NCBI GenBank assembly: GCA_951394045.1
Contig: OX595985.1
Span: forward strand, 5,580,001-5,644,000
From: Nitzschia sp. DOCU1
Taxonomy: Eukaryota > Bacillariophyta > Bacillariophyceae > Bacillariales > Bacillariaceae
Direction of reading: 5' to 3'
Length of the DNA stretch: 64,000 bases
Shown here: piece by piece, positions 42,865 to 52,211 of the stretch
How the letters are laid out: each line of letters starts with the position of its first letter
Position numbering within the stretch: position 1 is the first letter of the stretch
The notes under the pieces: model-generated
The model's database searches: none
The model's input: the letters and a program-made list of their open reading frames with translations, nothing else
Told to the model about the DNA's origin: nothing
Program-made: the position numbers and the translations under genes

Positions 42865-45800
42865 ATGGCCACGCTTTCTGCAATGAAAATGGCGGCGAAA
42901 TCTACGCTTGTGACCGCTGACCAATTAGCGCGGCGATGGCGTATCAGCCTGGAAGCGGCGCAACGAACATTAACAAAGACAACACAACGAGCTGTCAGAG
43001 ACTGGAGCCGAGTTTCAGGGGACCGATTGTTTCGGCCAACGGAATATGCACTACGATACAGACAACTTCGAAGCAAAATGTTTGTTGACGTGAAGTTTGG
43101 GCCTACAAAGTCACTCGAAGGAAACACTTGTATGGCCGTCTACTCCACGCCCTTCCAATGGGTAGCTGGTTTTCCACTCCCGAAGGAATCTGAAGTTCAC
43201 ACTACCTTAGACAAGGTCTTTCGCACCGTCGGATTCCCAGAATCCATCGTTCCTGACTCTGCTCTCTCCCTTACCAAAGGTGAATTTCTCAAACGATGCC
43301 AACGCGCACAAGTCCCAGTCTTGCCAGTCGAACCGTATCAACACAACCAGTCCCAAGCCGAGAATGTGATTTGTGAGGTCAGTCGGCTTTACGAGCGGAC
43401 GATGCTGGCCCGAAATGTTCCTGCTTGTCTCTGGGACCGTTGCTATGCAACATGTGCGGAACAACAAAGCCACACTGTTTTAGGCCATCCAGAGCAGAAT
43501 GGCGAATGTGATGCGACGATAGCTTCAGGGGACACTGCGGATATCTCGCATCTGATTAACTTCCGGTTTTACGATTGGTGCGGGGCCCGGTCACCACGAG
43601 AGTCAAGCCAGCCTCAGAAACAATTGTGTCGTTGGCTAGGACCAAGCTTCGATGTTCCTGATGTTCTTTGTCAATCTGTTCTCACCTCGAACGGTAGCAT
43701 TTTGCACCGCTCTTCTGTTATTCTCTCGCAGGACGAGCACCAGAACGAGGATATTAAGCAAATGAAGGTGGAATTTACCGAGAAGCTTGCGGCAAAGCTT
43801 GGCGAACGAATTAAAGGTATTGAAAAGAAGCCAGACGATGGCGACAAACGATTCATCCGCGCAGAGAACAATGTGCCGGATTTTATTCCATACGAGGATG
43901 ATGAAGCGAACGAAGTCGATGAACAGGATAAAGAATTTGTTCCGCCTCCCTTCGATGAAGAGGACAAGCCAGTTGAGTACGATCACTACGTCTCAACGAA
44001 GATACGAAAGGCTACAGGGGACGGAAACAATGTTTTAACAGGAGTTATTCGTGGGCGGAAACGAGATGCAAAGGGAGACTTTATTGGACAGTATCACGAG
44101 AATCTGTTGCTTGACACCGCTCAGTATGAGGTCGTTTGGGCTAATGGAGACGTGGAGTCTGTCACAGCTAACCAAATTGTTGAGTCAATCATGGAGTCTG
44201 AAGACGATGACGGTTACTCATTTGCTTTTGTGAAGGAGTTTGTTGACAACAGGCGTGACGGTACGGCTCTCAGGACAGACGACGGATTCATCGAACAAGC
44301 GGGACAGAAGATCCCGAAGCGCACTACAAAGGGCTGGGATATTTGTGCTGAGTTAAATGACGGAAGTACCTTGTGGATTCCGTTAAAGGACGCGAAAAGG
44401 GACAGTGTTTTAAAAGCCGTGAAACGCCGTGCCGTGCGACGCAAAAATGAAAAGTTCGGAATTGAAGTTCCGGGGCCGATGGATGTTGCTCGTGCACTGG
44501 AAATCGATCGTGAGACGGGGACTCAACACTGGGCCAACGCCATGGCCAAGGAAGTCAAGACGGTGTTACTGGCTCTCAAAGTATTTGATTCGGAAGAAAA
44601 AGTCCCGGTCGGATCGCAGCTGATCGATTTGATGGTTGTCTTTGATGTTAAAATGGATCTCACCCGCAAGGCGAGGATCTGTGCAAGGGGCGACCAAACT
44701 GAGTCGCCATCTTCCGTCACATACGCAAGCATTGCGACAAGGGAAAGTATTTGTCTTGCATTCTTACTCGCCTCTTTGAATGGATTGTCTGTTCTCTCTG
44801 CTGATATATCAGGCACCTATCTAAATGCACCGTGTGCCGAAAGGGTCCACACAATACTTGGACCTGAGTTCGGAGCATTAAAGGGCAAGACGGCTGTGAT
44901 AGTAAAGGCCCTCTATGGGTTAAAATCTGCTGGATTTTCATGGAGAAGCTACTGTGCCAAGACTCTTCGAGAAGAATTGGGGTTCACTCCATGTCGTGCC
45001 GATATGGACGTCTGGTTTCGAGAGGGTGTCAAACCGAATGGTAAAAAATATTATGAATATCTGTTGGTCTACATGGACGATTTGTTGGCGATAAGTATGA
45101 ACCCGAAATTTATTCTTGATGATCTTAACAAGCGTTTCTTGCTCAAAGAGGACTCGGTTGGAGAGCCTACGAGATATCTTGGTGCAACGATCTCAAAGTT
45201 TTGGATTGATGGTGACCCTCTACCGAAGTGGGCGATTGGTTCAGGGGACTACATCAAGGAGGCAATTCGTGTGATTAAATTGAGGCTCGTGCAGATGGAG
45301 CTTGAGTTAAAATCTGGAGCAAGCGCACCATTCCCTTCAGGCTACAAGCCGGAGCTGGATGTTACCCCACTACTCAACGATGAAGGTGCTACTTTTTATA
45401 TGCAATGCGTGGGAATTTTACGTTGGATTGTGGAGCTCGGTCGCATTGATATTTGTACCGAAACATCGATGCTGGCTGCGTACAATGCCTGTCCAAGAGA
45501 TGGTCATCTGAAGGCAGCCCTCCATGTTTTTGCCTATTTGAATAATCATGAGCAATCTAATCTTGTCATGGATGATGGGTATCCGGACCACTTGCCCGAT
45601 CTGCCAAAGCACGAATGGAAGGAATTTTATCCGTGGGCGAGTGATGATTGGCCGCCTGATGCTCCAACTCCCCTTGGAAAACCCGTGGTAATTGTCATGT
45701 TTGTTGATGCTTCTCATGCTGCTAACGTTGTGACTCGTCAGTCAAGAACAGGTGTTTTGATTTGGGTTAATCGTGCCCCTATCGTTTGGTATTCGAAGAA

Positions 45801-46149
45801 GCAGAATTTGATTGAAACGAGGTCTTTTGGTTCTGAGTTCATGGCGTTGAAGACAGGAGTGGAGCTACTGGAAGCACTACGTTACAAGCTACGAATGTTG
45901 GGTGTTCCTATCGACGGGTATGCTGATGTCCTTGTTGATAACATGTCCGTTGTTTGCAATACGAGTGTCCCCGAGTCTACGTTGAAGAAAAAGTCGAATT
46001 CGATCGCTTACCACTACGTGCGATCAAAAGCGGCGGCTGATATTCTACGAATCGGCTATGTTAATACGAAGGCGAACCTTGCCGATATGCTGACCAAGGT
46101 TCAGAATGGAGCGGATCGAAAGGAGCTTGCAAGACAGGTGTTGTTTTAG
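42865..46149 (+). CDS. Copia B integrase-RT-RNase H, intact frame in copy 2
   Basis: 1,094 codons from the in-frame ATG at 42865. The open frame reaches back to 42730. Order: HTH-like DQLARRWRISLEAA; integrase core with VDVKFGPTKS, PDSALSLTKG and QSQAENVI; an acidic linker; RT with VFDVKMDLTRKARICARG, ADISGTYLNAP, ALYGLKSAG and YMDDLLA; RNase H with VMFVDASHAANV, KKQNLIETRSFGSEF and NLADMLTK. Copy 1 has a frameshift near 9050 that this copy lacks. It is still not autonomous because the protease frame upstream is broken and gag is gone. Confidence 0.88.
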   Translation: MATLSAMKMAAKSTLVTADQLARRWRISLEAAQRTLTKTTQRAVRDWSRVSGDRLFRPTEYALRYRQLRSKMFVDVKFGPTKSLEGNTCMAVYSTPFQWVAGFPLPKESEVHTTLDKVFRTVGFPESIVPDSALSLTKGEFLKRCQRAQVPVLPVEPYQHNQSQAENVICEVSRLYERTMLARNVPACLWDRCYATCAEQQSHTVLGHPEQNGECDATIASGDTADISHLINFRFYDWCGARSPRESSQPQKQLCRWLGPSFDVPDVLCQSVLTSNGSILHRSSVILSQDEHQNEDIKQMKVEFTEKLAAKLGERIKGIEKKPDDGDKRFIRAENNVPDFIPYEDDEANEVDEQDKEFVPPPFDEEDKPVEYDHYVSTKIRKATGDGNNVLTGVIRGRKRDAKGDFIGQYHENLLLDTAQYEVVWANGDVESVTANQIVESIMESEDDDGYSFAFVKEFVDNRRDGTALRTDDGFIEQAGQKIPKRTTKGWDICAELNDGSTLWIPLKDAKRDSVLKAVKRRAVRRKNEKFGIEVPGPMDVARALEIDRETGTQHWANAMAKEVKTVLLALKVFDSEEKVPVGSQLIDLMVVFDVKMDLTRKARICARGDQTESPSSVTYASIATRESICLAFLLASLNGLSVLSADISGTYLNAPCAERVHTILGPEFGALKGKTAVIVKALYGLKSAGFSWRSYCAKTLREELGFTPCRADMDVWFREGVKPNGKKYYEYLLVYMDDLLAISMNPKFILDDLNKRFLLKEDSVGEPTRYLGATISKFWIDGDPLPKWAIGSGDYIKEAIRVIKLRLVQMELELKSGASAPFPSGYKPELDVTPLLNDEGATFYMQCVGILRWIVELGRIDICTETSMLAAYNACPRDGHLKAALHVFAYLNNHEQSNLVMDDGYPDHLPDLPKHEWKEFYPWASDDWPPDAPTPLGKPVVIVMFVDASHAANVVTRQSRTGVLIWVNRAPIVWYSKKQNLIETRSFGSEFMALKTGVELLEALRYKLRMLGVPIDGYADVLVDNMSVVCNTSVPESTLKKKSNSIAYHYVRSKAAADILRIGYVNTKANLADMLTKVQNGADRKELARQVLF

Positions 46150-46343
46150 CTTGCGTCTGACGCGTCGAGGGGGTGGCCTAAGCTTGTTGGCCATTCGTGT
46201 TGGACGTCCTGGGATAGGGCAGGTACCTCGGTCAATGATCTTGATGATGTTGTTGTTATTGGATGTTGGTCTTGGTTTGGAAGATAGTGCGATGTGATCG
46301 GATCCCTAGCTCCGTCTCCCATCCAGGGGACCGTTATTTCCCG
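46150..46343. other. Copia B 3' region up to the recombinase-element junction
   Basis: Identical to about 10922-11115. At 46342-46343 the CG of ttatttccCG joins the tyrosine-recombinase element. Confidence 0.85.
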
Positions 46344-46520
46344 TAAGCATCAGCAAACGACGGAGGGAGGACAGACGCCAGAGGAACGACGACCACCAGT
46401 CAGATGACCCGTCAGAGAAAGTAGCTAGCTTCCGAAGGCAACCCCGATGAGTTGTGAGAGAGTCACAATCTCAACGGAACTGAACAAGATTCAGACCCTT
46501 TTGATTGTTGTAGCAATTTT
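46344..46520 (+). repeat. Split repeat A1
   Basis: About 177 bp from taagcatcagc to tagcaatttt, matching A2 with one substitution and one missing C (ACCCTTTT here, ACCCCTTTT in A2). Confidence 0.93.
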
Positions 46521-47603
46521 GCTGGGAAGGCACTACAGTTTGCGCTGGGTGAGATCGACAGGGCCGCTTGGTCCTGTGATATCAACACCAACTGTCTTGT
46601 GCAGTTCTTCTCCCAAGGATACCTTGCAAGGGACTACAACACCTTGCCCAGTGGCCTGACAGTGTTCATGTTTTCCCCCAAGACGGTACCCAAGGCCTCT
46701 ACTGTCAAGGAACGTGAGTTTGCGATGCGTTCAACATTTGGAGCAGAAGACCTAGGAGACGAGGGCGTAAAACTGTTTGCCAAGAGCGAACTTCATATCC
46801 CAAGCAACTTCGATGAGTTGGCAAAACAAGTGAATTGTACGGTGAAACTTGTACAACTGCTGAACGGACCCCACAATATTGCAATACAAGGGTACCAAAC
46901 GGCCCTGATGAAACTGCGCGAACATGAAAGGATGCTGGTGCTTATTGCACCCACCAAGGTAGCCATGTGGGCCAAACTAGCATTCGCATTTGACCGAGCA
47001 TTCCAACTCTTCTTGAGGAAGTTCACCGGTATCATCATAAGCACACAAGACGGAGAATCAGCCATCGAGAAGGGCCGGTACGAACTAGCCACATTTATGG
47101 AAGATGACGTCAAGACACTGTTCCTCCAGACAGCGTATGGCCACCTGCCTGATCTGCAACTACCGCCCTCCTTCAATGGGTCCGCGGTGGCTGTGACAGC
47201 CCCAGGCCCAGGGGGAGGACGTGCCAGAACTGTGGTGACAACAACAAGCGAGAGAGACAGCCCAGGAGGAAGGGCAGGGAACAGCGACCCAGCCTGGTAC
47301 GGAACGAACCCAGCCCCCATCCAAGCGTGGAAGCTGCCCAGTGGTAAAGAGTTCAAGTCAGTATTCAACTTCGATGACCAGAGAAGGAACCACTTCACCC
47401 AGGGCTGGCCCAAGACCAAGCATCACAGGAGTGGGGAACCCCGCTTCCTATGCATACGCTACCAAGTCGAAGGAGTCTGCAAAGGACGATGCAGGGGAGC
47501 CCACAAGCCAAGTGACAAGCTGACAACTGAAGAACACGACATAATCAGTGGTAAGTTGGAGGCGGCATGGGCCTTCCGAGGGGAGAATACCCACAGTAAC
47601 TGA
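46447..47603 (+). pseudogene. Recombinase-element ORF1 (gag-like) with 1-nt deletion
   Basis: The ATG at 46447 lies in repeat A1. With the C present in A2 the frame would run straight into the long frame that is open from about 46530 to 47603. A1 has lost that C near 46496, so this copy is frameshifted after ~17 codons. The main body (about 330 residues) is mixed alpha-helical, then Gly/Pro/Arg-rich, and ends with a Cys-His motif (C-x8-C-x3-C-x3-H in CIRYQVEGVCKGRCRGAH) suited to RNA or DNA binding. By position it is the nucleocapsid-like protein. Confidence 0.75.
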
Positions 47604-47780
47604 GAAGTACGCCGGGCCGGTCGGACTCCTGAGATATATCGTATTCTCGATCGTCCACTGTGTGTCGATACTGACCGGTTCGGCGGCGGTAGTTCTACAA
47701 TAGTAGATGCCCAACCTACAAGAGCTGCCCAACAACAACCACAACGAGGGAACAAACTTCACGCCAGCATCAGAAGGAGA

Positions 47781-47811
47781 GGTCCGGGCACAAAGTTTTT
47801 GTGCTCGGACC
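47781..47811 (+). other. Hairpin 1 between ORF1 and ORF2
   Basis: Arms 47781-47794 and 47798-47811 (GGTCCGGGCACAAA against TTTGTGCTCGGACC) pair over 14 bp with one mismatch around a 3-nt loop. Confidence 0.85.
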
Positions 47812-50765
47812 AAGAATTTTGGCCTGAGCGCGCCCCAACTCAAAAGACCGTTGACGGACAGACTCCACGAACCGACGTCACTAATTTTGGTCCGAGCCCC
47901 AAGTCATTGTGCTCGGACCAAAAATGTTGGTCTGCGCGCGCCCCAACCCAAAAGTTTGTCTCAACCTTCTCCACCTTGGAAGTACCGAATAAGGGGGGAA
48001 ATAACGCAAAAAGGACCGTTGATGGACAGACTCGGGCACATGATGTGACCACAACAACTACTCACAAAACCCAGACACCCAGTGAACAATCGCGTTCTGT
48101 GTCGTGGCTAGTGGACCAGATGAGGGGAAACCCCACCAGACTACTTGATGATCAAACCAAGACCAGAAACATGAGACGGGTTGCAAAATTAAATGTGCGT
48201 GACGCCGAGACCATTAGTAAGTATCTTCCTTCGAATGTTGTCACGCTCTTTCCCACCCTCCACGCCCCAAATGACTTCTTCCAGCCACCTCTTTGGTTGA
48301 CGCTCTCTGTGCGGTTGCTCAATGGTGCAGCGATGTCTGTCCCAGAGAAGCCACCCTTTGAGTTCGACACTGGTGATGAAGCCATGAGGAAAAATTTGGA
48401 GCTACTGAGGGAATTTGACTATGACTTGGACGCGATTAGCAAACACTATGCCAATTCAACGATTGGATATGGTATGGAGTTTAGGCCCGTCCCAGACCTG
48501 GAGAAGATATACAGGAAGCACCCAAGTTGGAACAAAATGAAGACATACATGACAGAAGGAGTCTCGTTCCATTTTGACTGGGAGCTGACAGAAGCAGATA
48601 GGAAGGAAGACCTCGAGCTGGCAATGGAGTATGGGAACCACAAGTCAGCGGCCAGCAACGAAGTTGAGGTCAGGAGATTACTCGAGAAAGAAGTACTCCA
48701 TGGCTTTGCCTTGCCAATACCCCTGGATAGCCTTGTTGAGCTGCCGGGAGCCTTACTACAACCGATGGGAGCAGCAAAACAAGCAACGCTAGGCCCAACA
48801 GGAGAGAGGATCGAGAAGACGCGACTGACCCACGACAGCTCCTTCAACTTCACCAAAACTAAACGATCAATCAATGATCGTATAGACCAAGACGCCTACA
48901 ATGAGCTAATCTATGGGTTTTGCCTGTCAAGAATACTACACTTCATGGTTGCCTTGCGGTTGGAGTTCCCGAACAAGACGATTTTTACGGCCAAGTTCGA
49001 TTATGCTGATGCCTACAGGAGGCTCCACCACAATGGGAGAACTGCAATGATGCAGATCATAGCGCTAGGCAAAATGGCTCTCATCATGCTTCGATTAGCC
49101 TTTGGGGGAACGCCAAACCCAGCAGGCTGGACAACAATATCAGAAATGGTGACCGACCTAGCCAACGAGATCCTCATCGACACTCGATGGGATCCCACCA
49201 AGACGTACCCACCAGGTCGAGAGACGGTACCTCCACCAATTAGAAACAGCAAGGCCAAGGACATCAGGCCAGCACGGGAACTGGTGTACGACATACCTAC
49301 CAATGTGCCGGCACGGACCGACGACTTTGTAGACGACCTCATCAACACGTGTATTGATGATGACAAATGGCTGGAGCGGTCAGGAAAGTGTATACCCTTG
49401 GCAGTGCATGTGACCAGCCGACCCTACGAAGGAGACAAGGAGCCCATCAAGAGACGACCAAACCTGAGTCCTGAAAAGCTGGCAGCAGAAGGGACCCATG
49501 CCGAAGTCCAAATGGTGCTCGGATGGGAACTGGATGGGAGGGCCCTAGAGTTAAGACTACCAACCGACAAGTTCCTTGCATGGAGCCAGGACATGAAAGT
49601 GGCAACGAACCAGAGGAAGATGACAATCAAAGCTCTAGAGTCTCTATTGGGAAGGCTGAATCATGCTGCCTTTACCCTGCCACTGAGCCGACACTTCCTG
49701 TCACGACTGAGAGACAAGGTTGACCCCAAGCGGAGAAAGTGGGGAAGGACAAACTTGAGTGATTCTGATGTGAACGATCTAGAGCAGTTCATGTTGTTTC
49801 TAGAGAGAGCACACCGAGGAATATCCATCAACCTCCTGGTGCACAGGAAACCAGGTGGCATTGGGGTGTCTGACTCATGCCCCGTGGGGCTGGGAGGATT
49901 CCTTGTGCACACAGGGAGAGGGTGGAGACTTAAAATCCCACCGGGCACCAACATACGAAAAGGAAGCGCCGCCAACAACGTCCTAGAGTTTCTCGCCCTG
50001 GCTATCACCATCTGGCTTATGTGTGATGACGCAAAGGAAGGGAGCTATGAATGCCTACTGTCACTGGCCGACAACACCAGTGCCCTGGGATGGATGTACA
50101 AGGCCGGGAGACTGAAACCAGACTCTCCCTACTTTGAAGCGGTCCAACTCATTGCCAGAAAGATTGCAACCCTCACCTATGAAGCTGACGTCTGCCTATG
50201 CCGCCAACACATCAAGGGAAAAGAGAACTTTATCGCTGACTTGCTTTCATTTGAAGGGAACGAGAGGGTGGAGGGAACTTGCCCGCTTACTGCTGACTGC
50301 CCGGACAATGTAACACTCACCCAGCGTGTCCACAAATACTTCCCACAGATGATTCCCCCAGGCTTTCAAATCTCCCCCCTGGAGCCCGAAAAACTCTCCT
50401 GGATAGTACAGGTGCTGCGAACGCTCGAATCGTCAATGATGCCAGATGTGAGTCCTCCAACGAGACCCAAGATAGATGGTGGCGCCGATACCAGCACTTC
50501 CTCAAGCTCATGGACCTTGATCAACAAGCGGTCGATTGTCTACCTGCACAAGAGAAAGAGATCATCGGAAAAGCTTTCCTTGAAGCCAGCAGAACTTGGC
50601 AATTTGACAGCAGCGGAAGGATGGTTGGAAGGCGTTGTGAGCCGCTGGCAAGCAACACAGTCAGAAGTGCCACAAGCGCAGTGGCTGCGACGATACGGGG
50701 CAGTTTCGGGGTCAGCCCCTTTCACGACAAAGGAGGGAAACTTACACCAGCATTGGGAAAGCTGA
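47799..50765 (+). CDS. Recombinase-element ORF2: reverse transcriptase and RNase H
   Basis: Open for 988 codons. The first in-frame ATG is at 48120, and the stretch before it overlaps two hairpins and may be untranslated. RT motif A is FDYADAYRRLH (D401 counted from 47799), the active site is FVDDLI (VDD 511-513) and LAFGGTPNPAGW is motif B, all DIRS-type rather than LTR-type. RNase H follows with GVSDSCPVGLGG (D692), NNVLEFLAL, LADNTSALGW and HIKGKENFIADLLS. The last ~85 codons overlap ORF3 in another frame. No integrase or protease is present, as expected for the family. Confidence 0.88.
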   Translation: MCSDQEFWPERAPTQKTVDGQTPRTDVTNFGPSPKSLCSDQKCWSARAPTQKFVSTFSTLEVPNKGGNNAKRTVDGQTRAHDVTTTTTHKTQTPSEQSRSVSWLVDQMRGNPTRLLDDQTKTRNMRRVAKLNVRDAETISKYLPSNVVTLFPTLHAPNDFFQPPLWLTLSVRLLNGAAMSVPEKPPFEFDTGDEAMRKNLELLREFDYDLDAISKHYANSTIGYGMEFRPVPDLEKIYRKHPSWNKMKTYMTEGVSFHFDWELTEADRKEDLELAMEYGNHKSAASNEVEVRRLLEKEVLHGFALPIPLDSLVELPGALLQPMGAAKQATLGPTGERIEKTRLTHDSSFNFTKTKRSINDRIDQDAYNELIYGFCLSRILHFMVALRLEFPNKTIFTAKFDYADAYRRLHHNGRTAMMQIIALGKMALIMLRLAFGGTPNPAGWTTISEMVTDLANEILIDTRWDPTKTYPPGRETVPPPIRNSKAKDIRPARELVYDIPTNVPARTDDFVDDLINTCIDDDKWLERSGKCIPLAVHVTSRPYEGDKEPIKRRPNLSPEKLAAEGTHAEVQMVLGWELDGRALELRLPTDKFLAWSQDMKVATNQRKMTIKALESLLGRLNHAAFTLPLSRHFLSRLRDKVDPKRRKWGRTNLSDSDVNDLEQFMLFLERAHRGISINLLVHRKPGGIGVSDSCPVGLGGFLVHTGRGWRLKIPPGTNIRKGSAANNVLEFLALAITIWLMCDDAKEGSYECLLSLADNTSALGWMYKAGRLKPDSPYFEAVQLIARKIATLTYEADVCLCRQHIKGKENFIADLLSFEGNERVEGTCPLTADCPDNVTLTQRVHKYFPQMIPPGFQISPLEPEKLSWIVQVLRTLESSMMPDVSPPTRPKIDGGADTSTSSSSWTLINKRSIVYLHKRKRSSEKLSLKPAELGNLTAAEGWLEGVVSRWQATQSEVPQAQWLRRYGAVSGSAPFTTKEGNLHQHWES
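47885..47923 (+). other. Hairpin 2 between ORF1 and ORF2
   Basis: Arms TTTTGGTCCGAGC (47885-47897) and GCTCGGACCAAAA (47911-47923) pair perfectly over 13 bp with a 13-nt loop. Same sequence family as hairpin 1. Confidence 0.88.
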
Positions 50766-51577
50766 TGCAAGCATATAAAAATGCCGACCCGCCAACGAAA
50801 AACCAGAAAGCAATAACACCAAAATTTTTGCTGCAACTGTATGAATATTTTGTGAACGACGAAGGAAGAAATCGGGGAGACACAATGAATGCCCACTTTG
50901 TGGACCTGTACCTGGGAATGTTCTTCTTCGCCTGCAGGTGCTGCGAATACTGTGAGACGAAAGGAGACAAACGAACCAAGCGTCTCACTATGGGAGACGT
51001 TTCATTTAGAGACAGCCAAAAGCTTGTAATGGAGGTGGATAACGAAGATGACCTCAACAGAGCACAGTATGTATCTCTAAGATTCAGAGACCAGAAGAAT
51101 GGGGACAAAGAAGACACCCGTACCCAAGGACGAACGGGGAAAAGAGAATTGGACCCGGTGACAAGGATTGGTTGGGCCATCCTGCGACTGAAACGGCGGG
51201 TCAACGATTGGGGTCATAACACCGAGTTGTGCACAATTGGGGAAGTGTCGAACAGGCTACGAATCACAGACACTATAGCCTTGGAAATTGTTCGTGATGT
51301 ATGCCGACTGAGAGGTGGGAAAGAGGTGTTTGGTTTTGACGCGTGGGAAATAGGGAACAAGTCACTCCGGTCGGGAGCAGCCATGGCTCTAGCGCTAGGA
51401 CCAAACAACCACAATGAGATGAAGATAAAGATCTTGGGGCGGTGGAGGTCCACAGCGTTCATGGCTTATATCAGACCCCAAATTCTTGAACTGACAAGCA
51501 ACCTAGCCGAAGACATGGTCTCTGGATCAGGAACAGACACCAGTGCCCAGACCCACGACATGAGACTCAACTACTAA
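50510..51577 (+). CDS. Recombinase-element ORF3: tyrosine recombinase
   Basis: 355 residues from ATG 50510, overlapping ORF2 by 256 nt. Landmarks of the catalytic domain: R143 in FFACRCCEYC, the box KSLRSGAAM with R287, GRW (310-312), and the nucleophile Y320 in FMAYIRPQ. The first position of the HxxR box is Lys284 instead of His, while the second Arg is kept. The protein would recombine the circular cDNA with a target that shares a few bases, in place of a DDE integrase. Confidence 0.88.
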   Translation: MDLDQQAVDCLPAQEKEIIGKAFLEASRTWQFDSSGRMVGRRCEPLASNTVRSATSAVAATIRGSFGVSPFHDKGGKLTPALGKLMQAYKNADPPTKNQKAITPKFLLQLYEYFVNDEGRNRGDTMNAHFVDLYLGMFFFACRCCEYCETKGDKRTKRLTMGDVSFRDSQKLVMEVDNEDDLNRAQYVSLRFRDQKNGDKEDTRTQGRTGKRELDPVTRIGWAILRLKRRVNDWGHNTELCTIGEVSNRLRITDTIALEIVRDVCRLRGGKEVFGFDAWEIGNKSLRSGAAMALALGPNNHNEMKIKILGRWRSTAFMAYIRPQILELTSNLAEDMVSGSGTDTSAQTHDMRLNY

Positions 51578-51649
51578 ACTGGGACTAACAACAACAACCA
51601 CAAATACCAAGAAACAAGAAGGGAAGCCGAAGCAACAAGAGTTCAATGG

Positions 51650-51835
51650 CCGCCCACCATCCCTTTTGATCTTGAGAAATCGAGAGAGAGAGAGAGGGGA
51701 AGGAGGGTAGTCCGCAAGGACTTTAGCCATTTTGAAAGACTGCAAGCCTCCCAGCCATGACTAGTGATACTACATCCACACCATCGGGGCAGACGACTAT
51801 GAGTGGGCTGAAGCGCACGTCGTGCTTGCACTACG
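51650..51835 (+). repeat. Split repeat B1
   Basis: About 186 bp from ccgcccaccatcc to gcactacg, apparently identical to B2. Confidence 0.93.
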
Positions 51836-51942
51836 TAAGCATCAGCAAACGACGGAGGGAGGACAGCCGCCAGAGGAACGACGACCACCAGTCAGATGAC
51901 CCGTCAGAGAAAGTAGCTAGCTTCCGAAGGCAACCCCGATGA
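51757..51942 (+). CDS. Small ORF across the B1-A2 joint
   Basis: 61 residues starting in B1 and ending in A2. The TGA (51940-51942) overlaps the ATG (51939) that in A repeats starts ORF1. The second half is strongly basic and acidic (KRRREDSRQRNDD). It exists only where B is followed by A, as in a circle, a tandem, or this internal joint. It may be chance, but the ATGA coupling is notable. Confidence 0.4.
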   Translation: MTSDTTSTPSGQTTMSGLKRTSCLHYVSISKRRREDSRQRNDDHQSDDPSEKVASFRRQPR

Positions 51943-52013
51943 GTTGTGAGAGAGTCACAATCTCAACGGAACTGAACAAGATTCAGACCCCTTTTGATTG
52001 TTGTAGCAATTTT
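51836..52013 (+). repeat. Split repeat A2
   Basis: Copy of A1 retaining the C that A1 has lost. Followed by eleven A (52014-52024) before B2. Confidence 0.93.
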
Positions 52014-52025
52014 AAAAAAAAAAAC

Positions 52026-52211
52026 CCGCCCACCATCCCTTTTGATCTTGAGAAATCGAGAGAGAGAGAGAGGGGAAGGAGGGTAGTCCGCAAGGACTTT
52101 AGCCATTTTGAAAGACTGCAAGCCTCCCAGCCATGACTAGTGATACTACATCCACACCATCGGGGCAGACGACTATGAGTGGGCTGAAGCGCACGTCGTG
52201 CTTGCACTACG
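52026..52211 (+). repeat. Split repeat B2
   Basis: Copy of B1. Its last bases CACTACG join host sequence ATGAAGTGG. Confidence 0.93.

Larger units (their letters stand above)
46344..52211 (+). mobile_element. DIRS/PAT-like tyrosine-recombinase retrotransposon with split direct repeats
   Basis: Architecture A1-ORFs-B1-A2-B2, the split direct repeat layout of PAT/Ngaro-type elements. Three ORFs: gag-like, RT-RNase H, and an overlapping tyrosine recombinase. Copy 1 shows the empty site (ttatttcccg-aagaagtgg, about 11106-11124). The filled site reads ttatttcccg-taagcat at the left and cactacg-atgaagtgg at the right. There is no target duplication. Host and element share only CG at the crossover, and one A-to-T difference lies beside it. 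The B1-A2 joint (ctacg-taagc) is what a circular intermediate would carry. This is what the family's recombinase-driven integration predicts. Confidence 0.93.
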
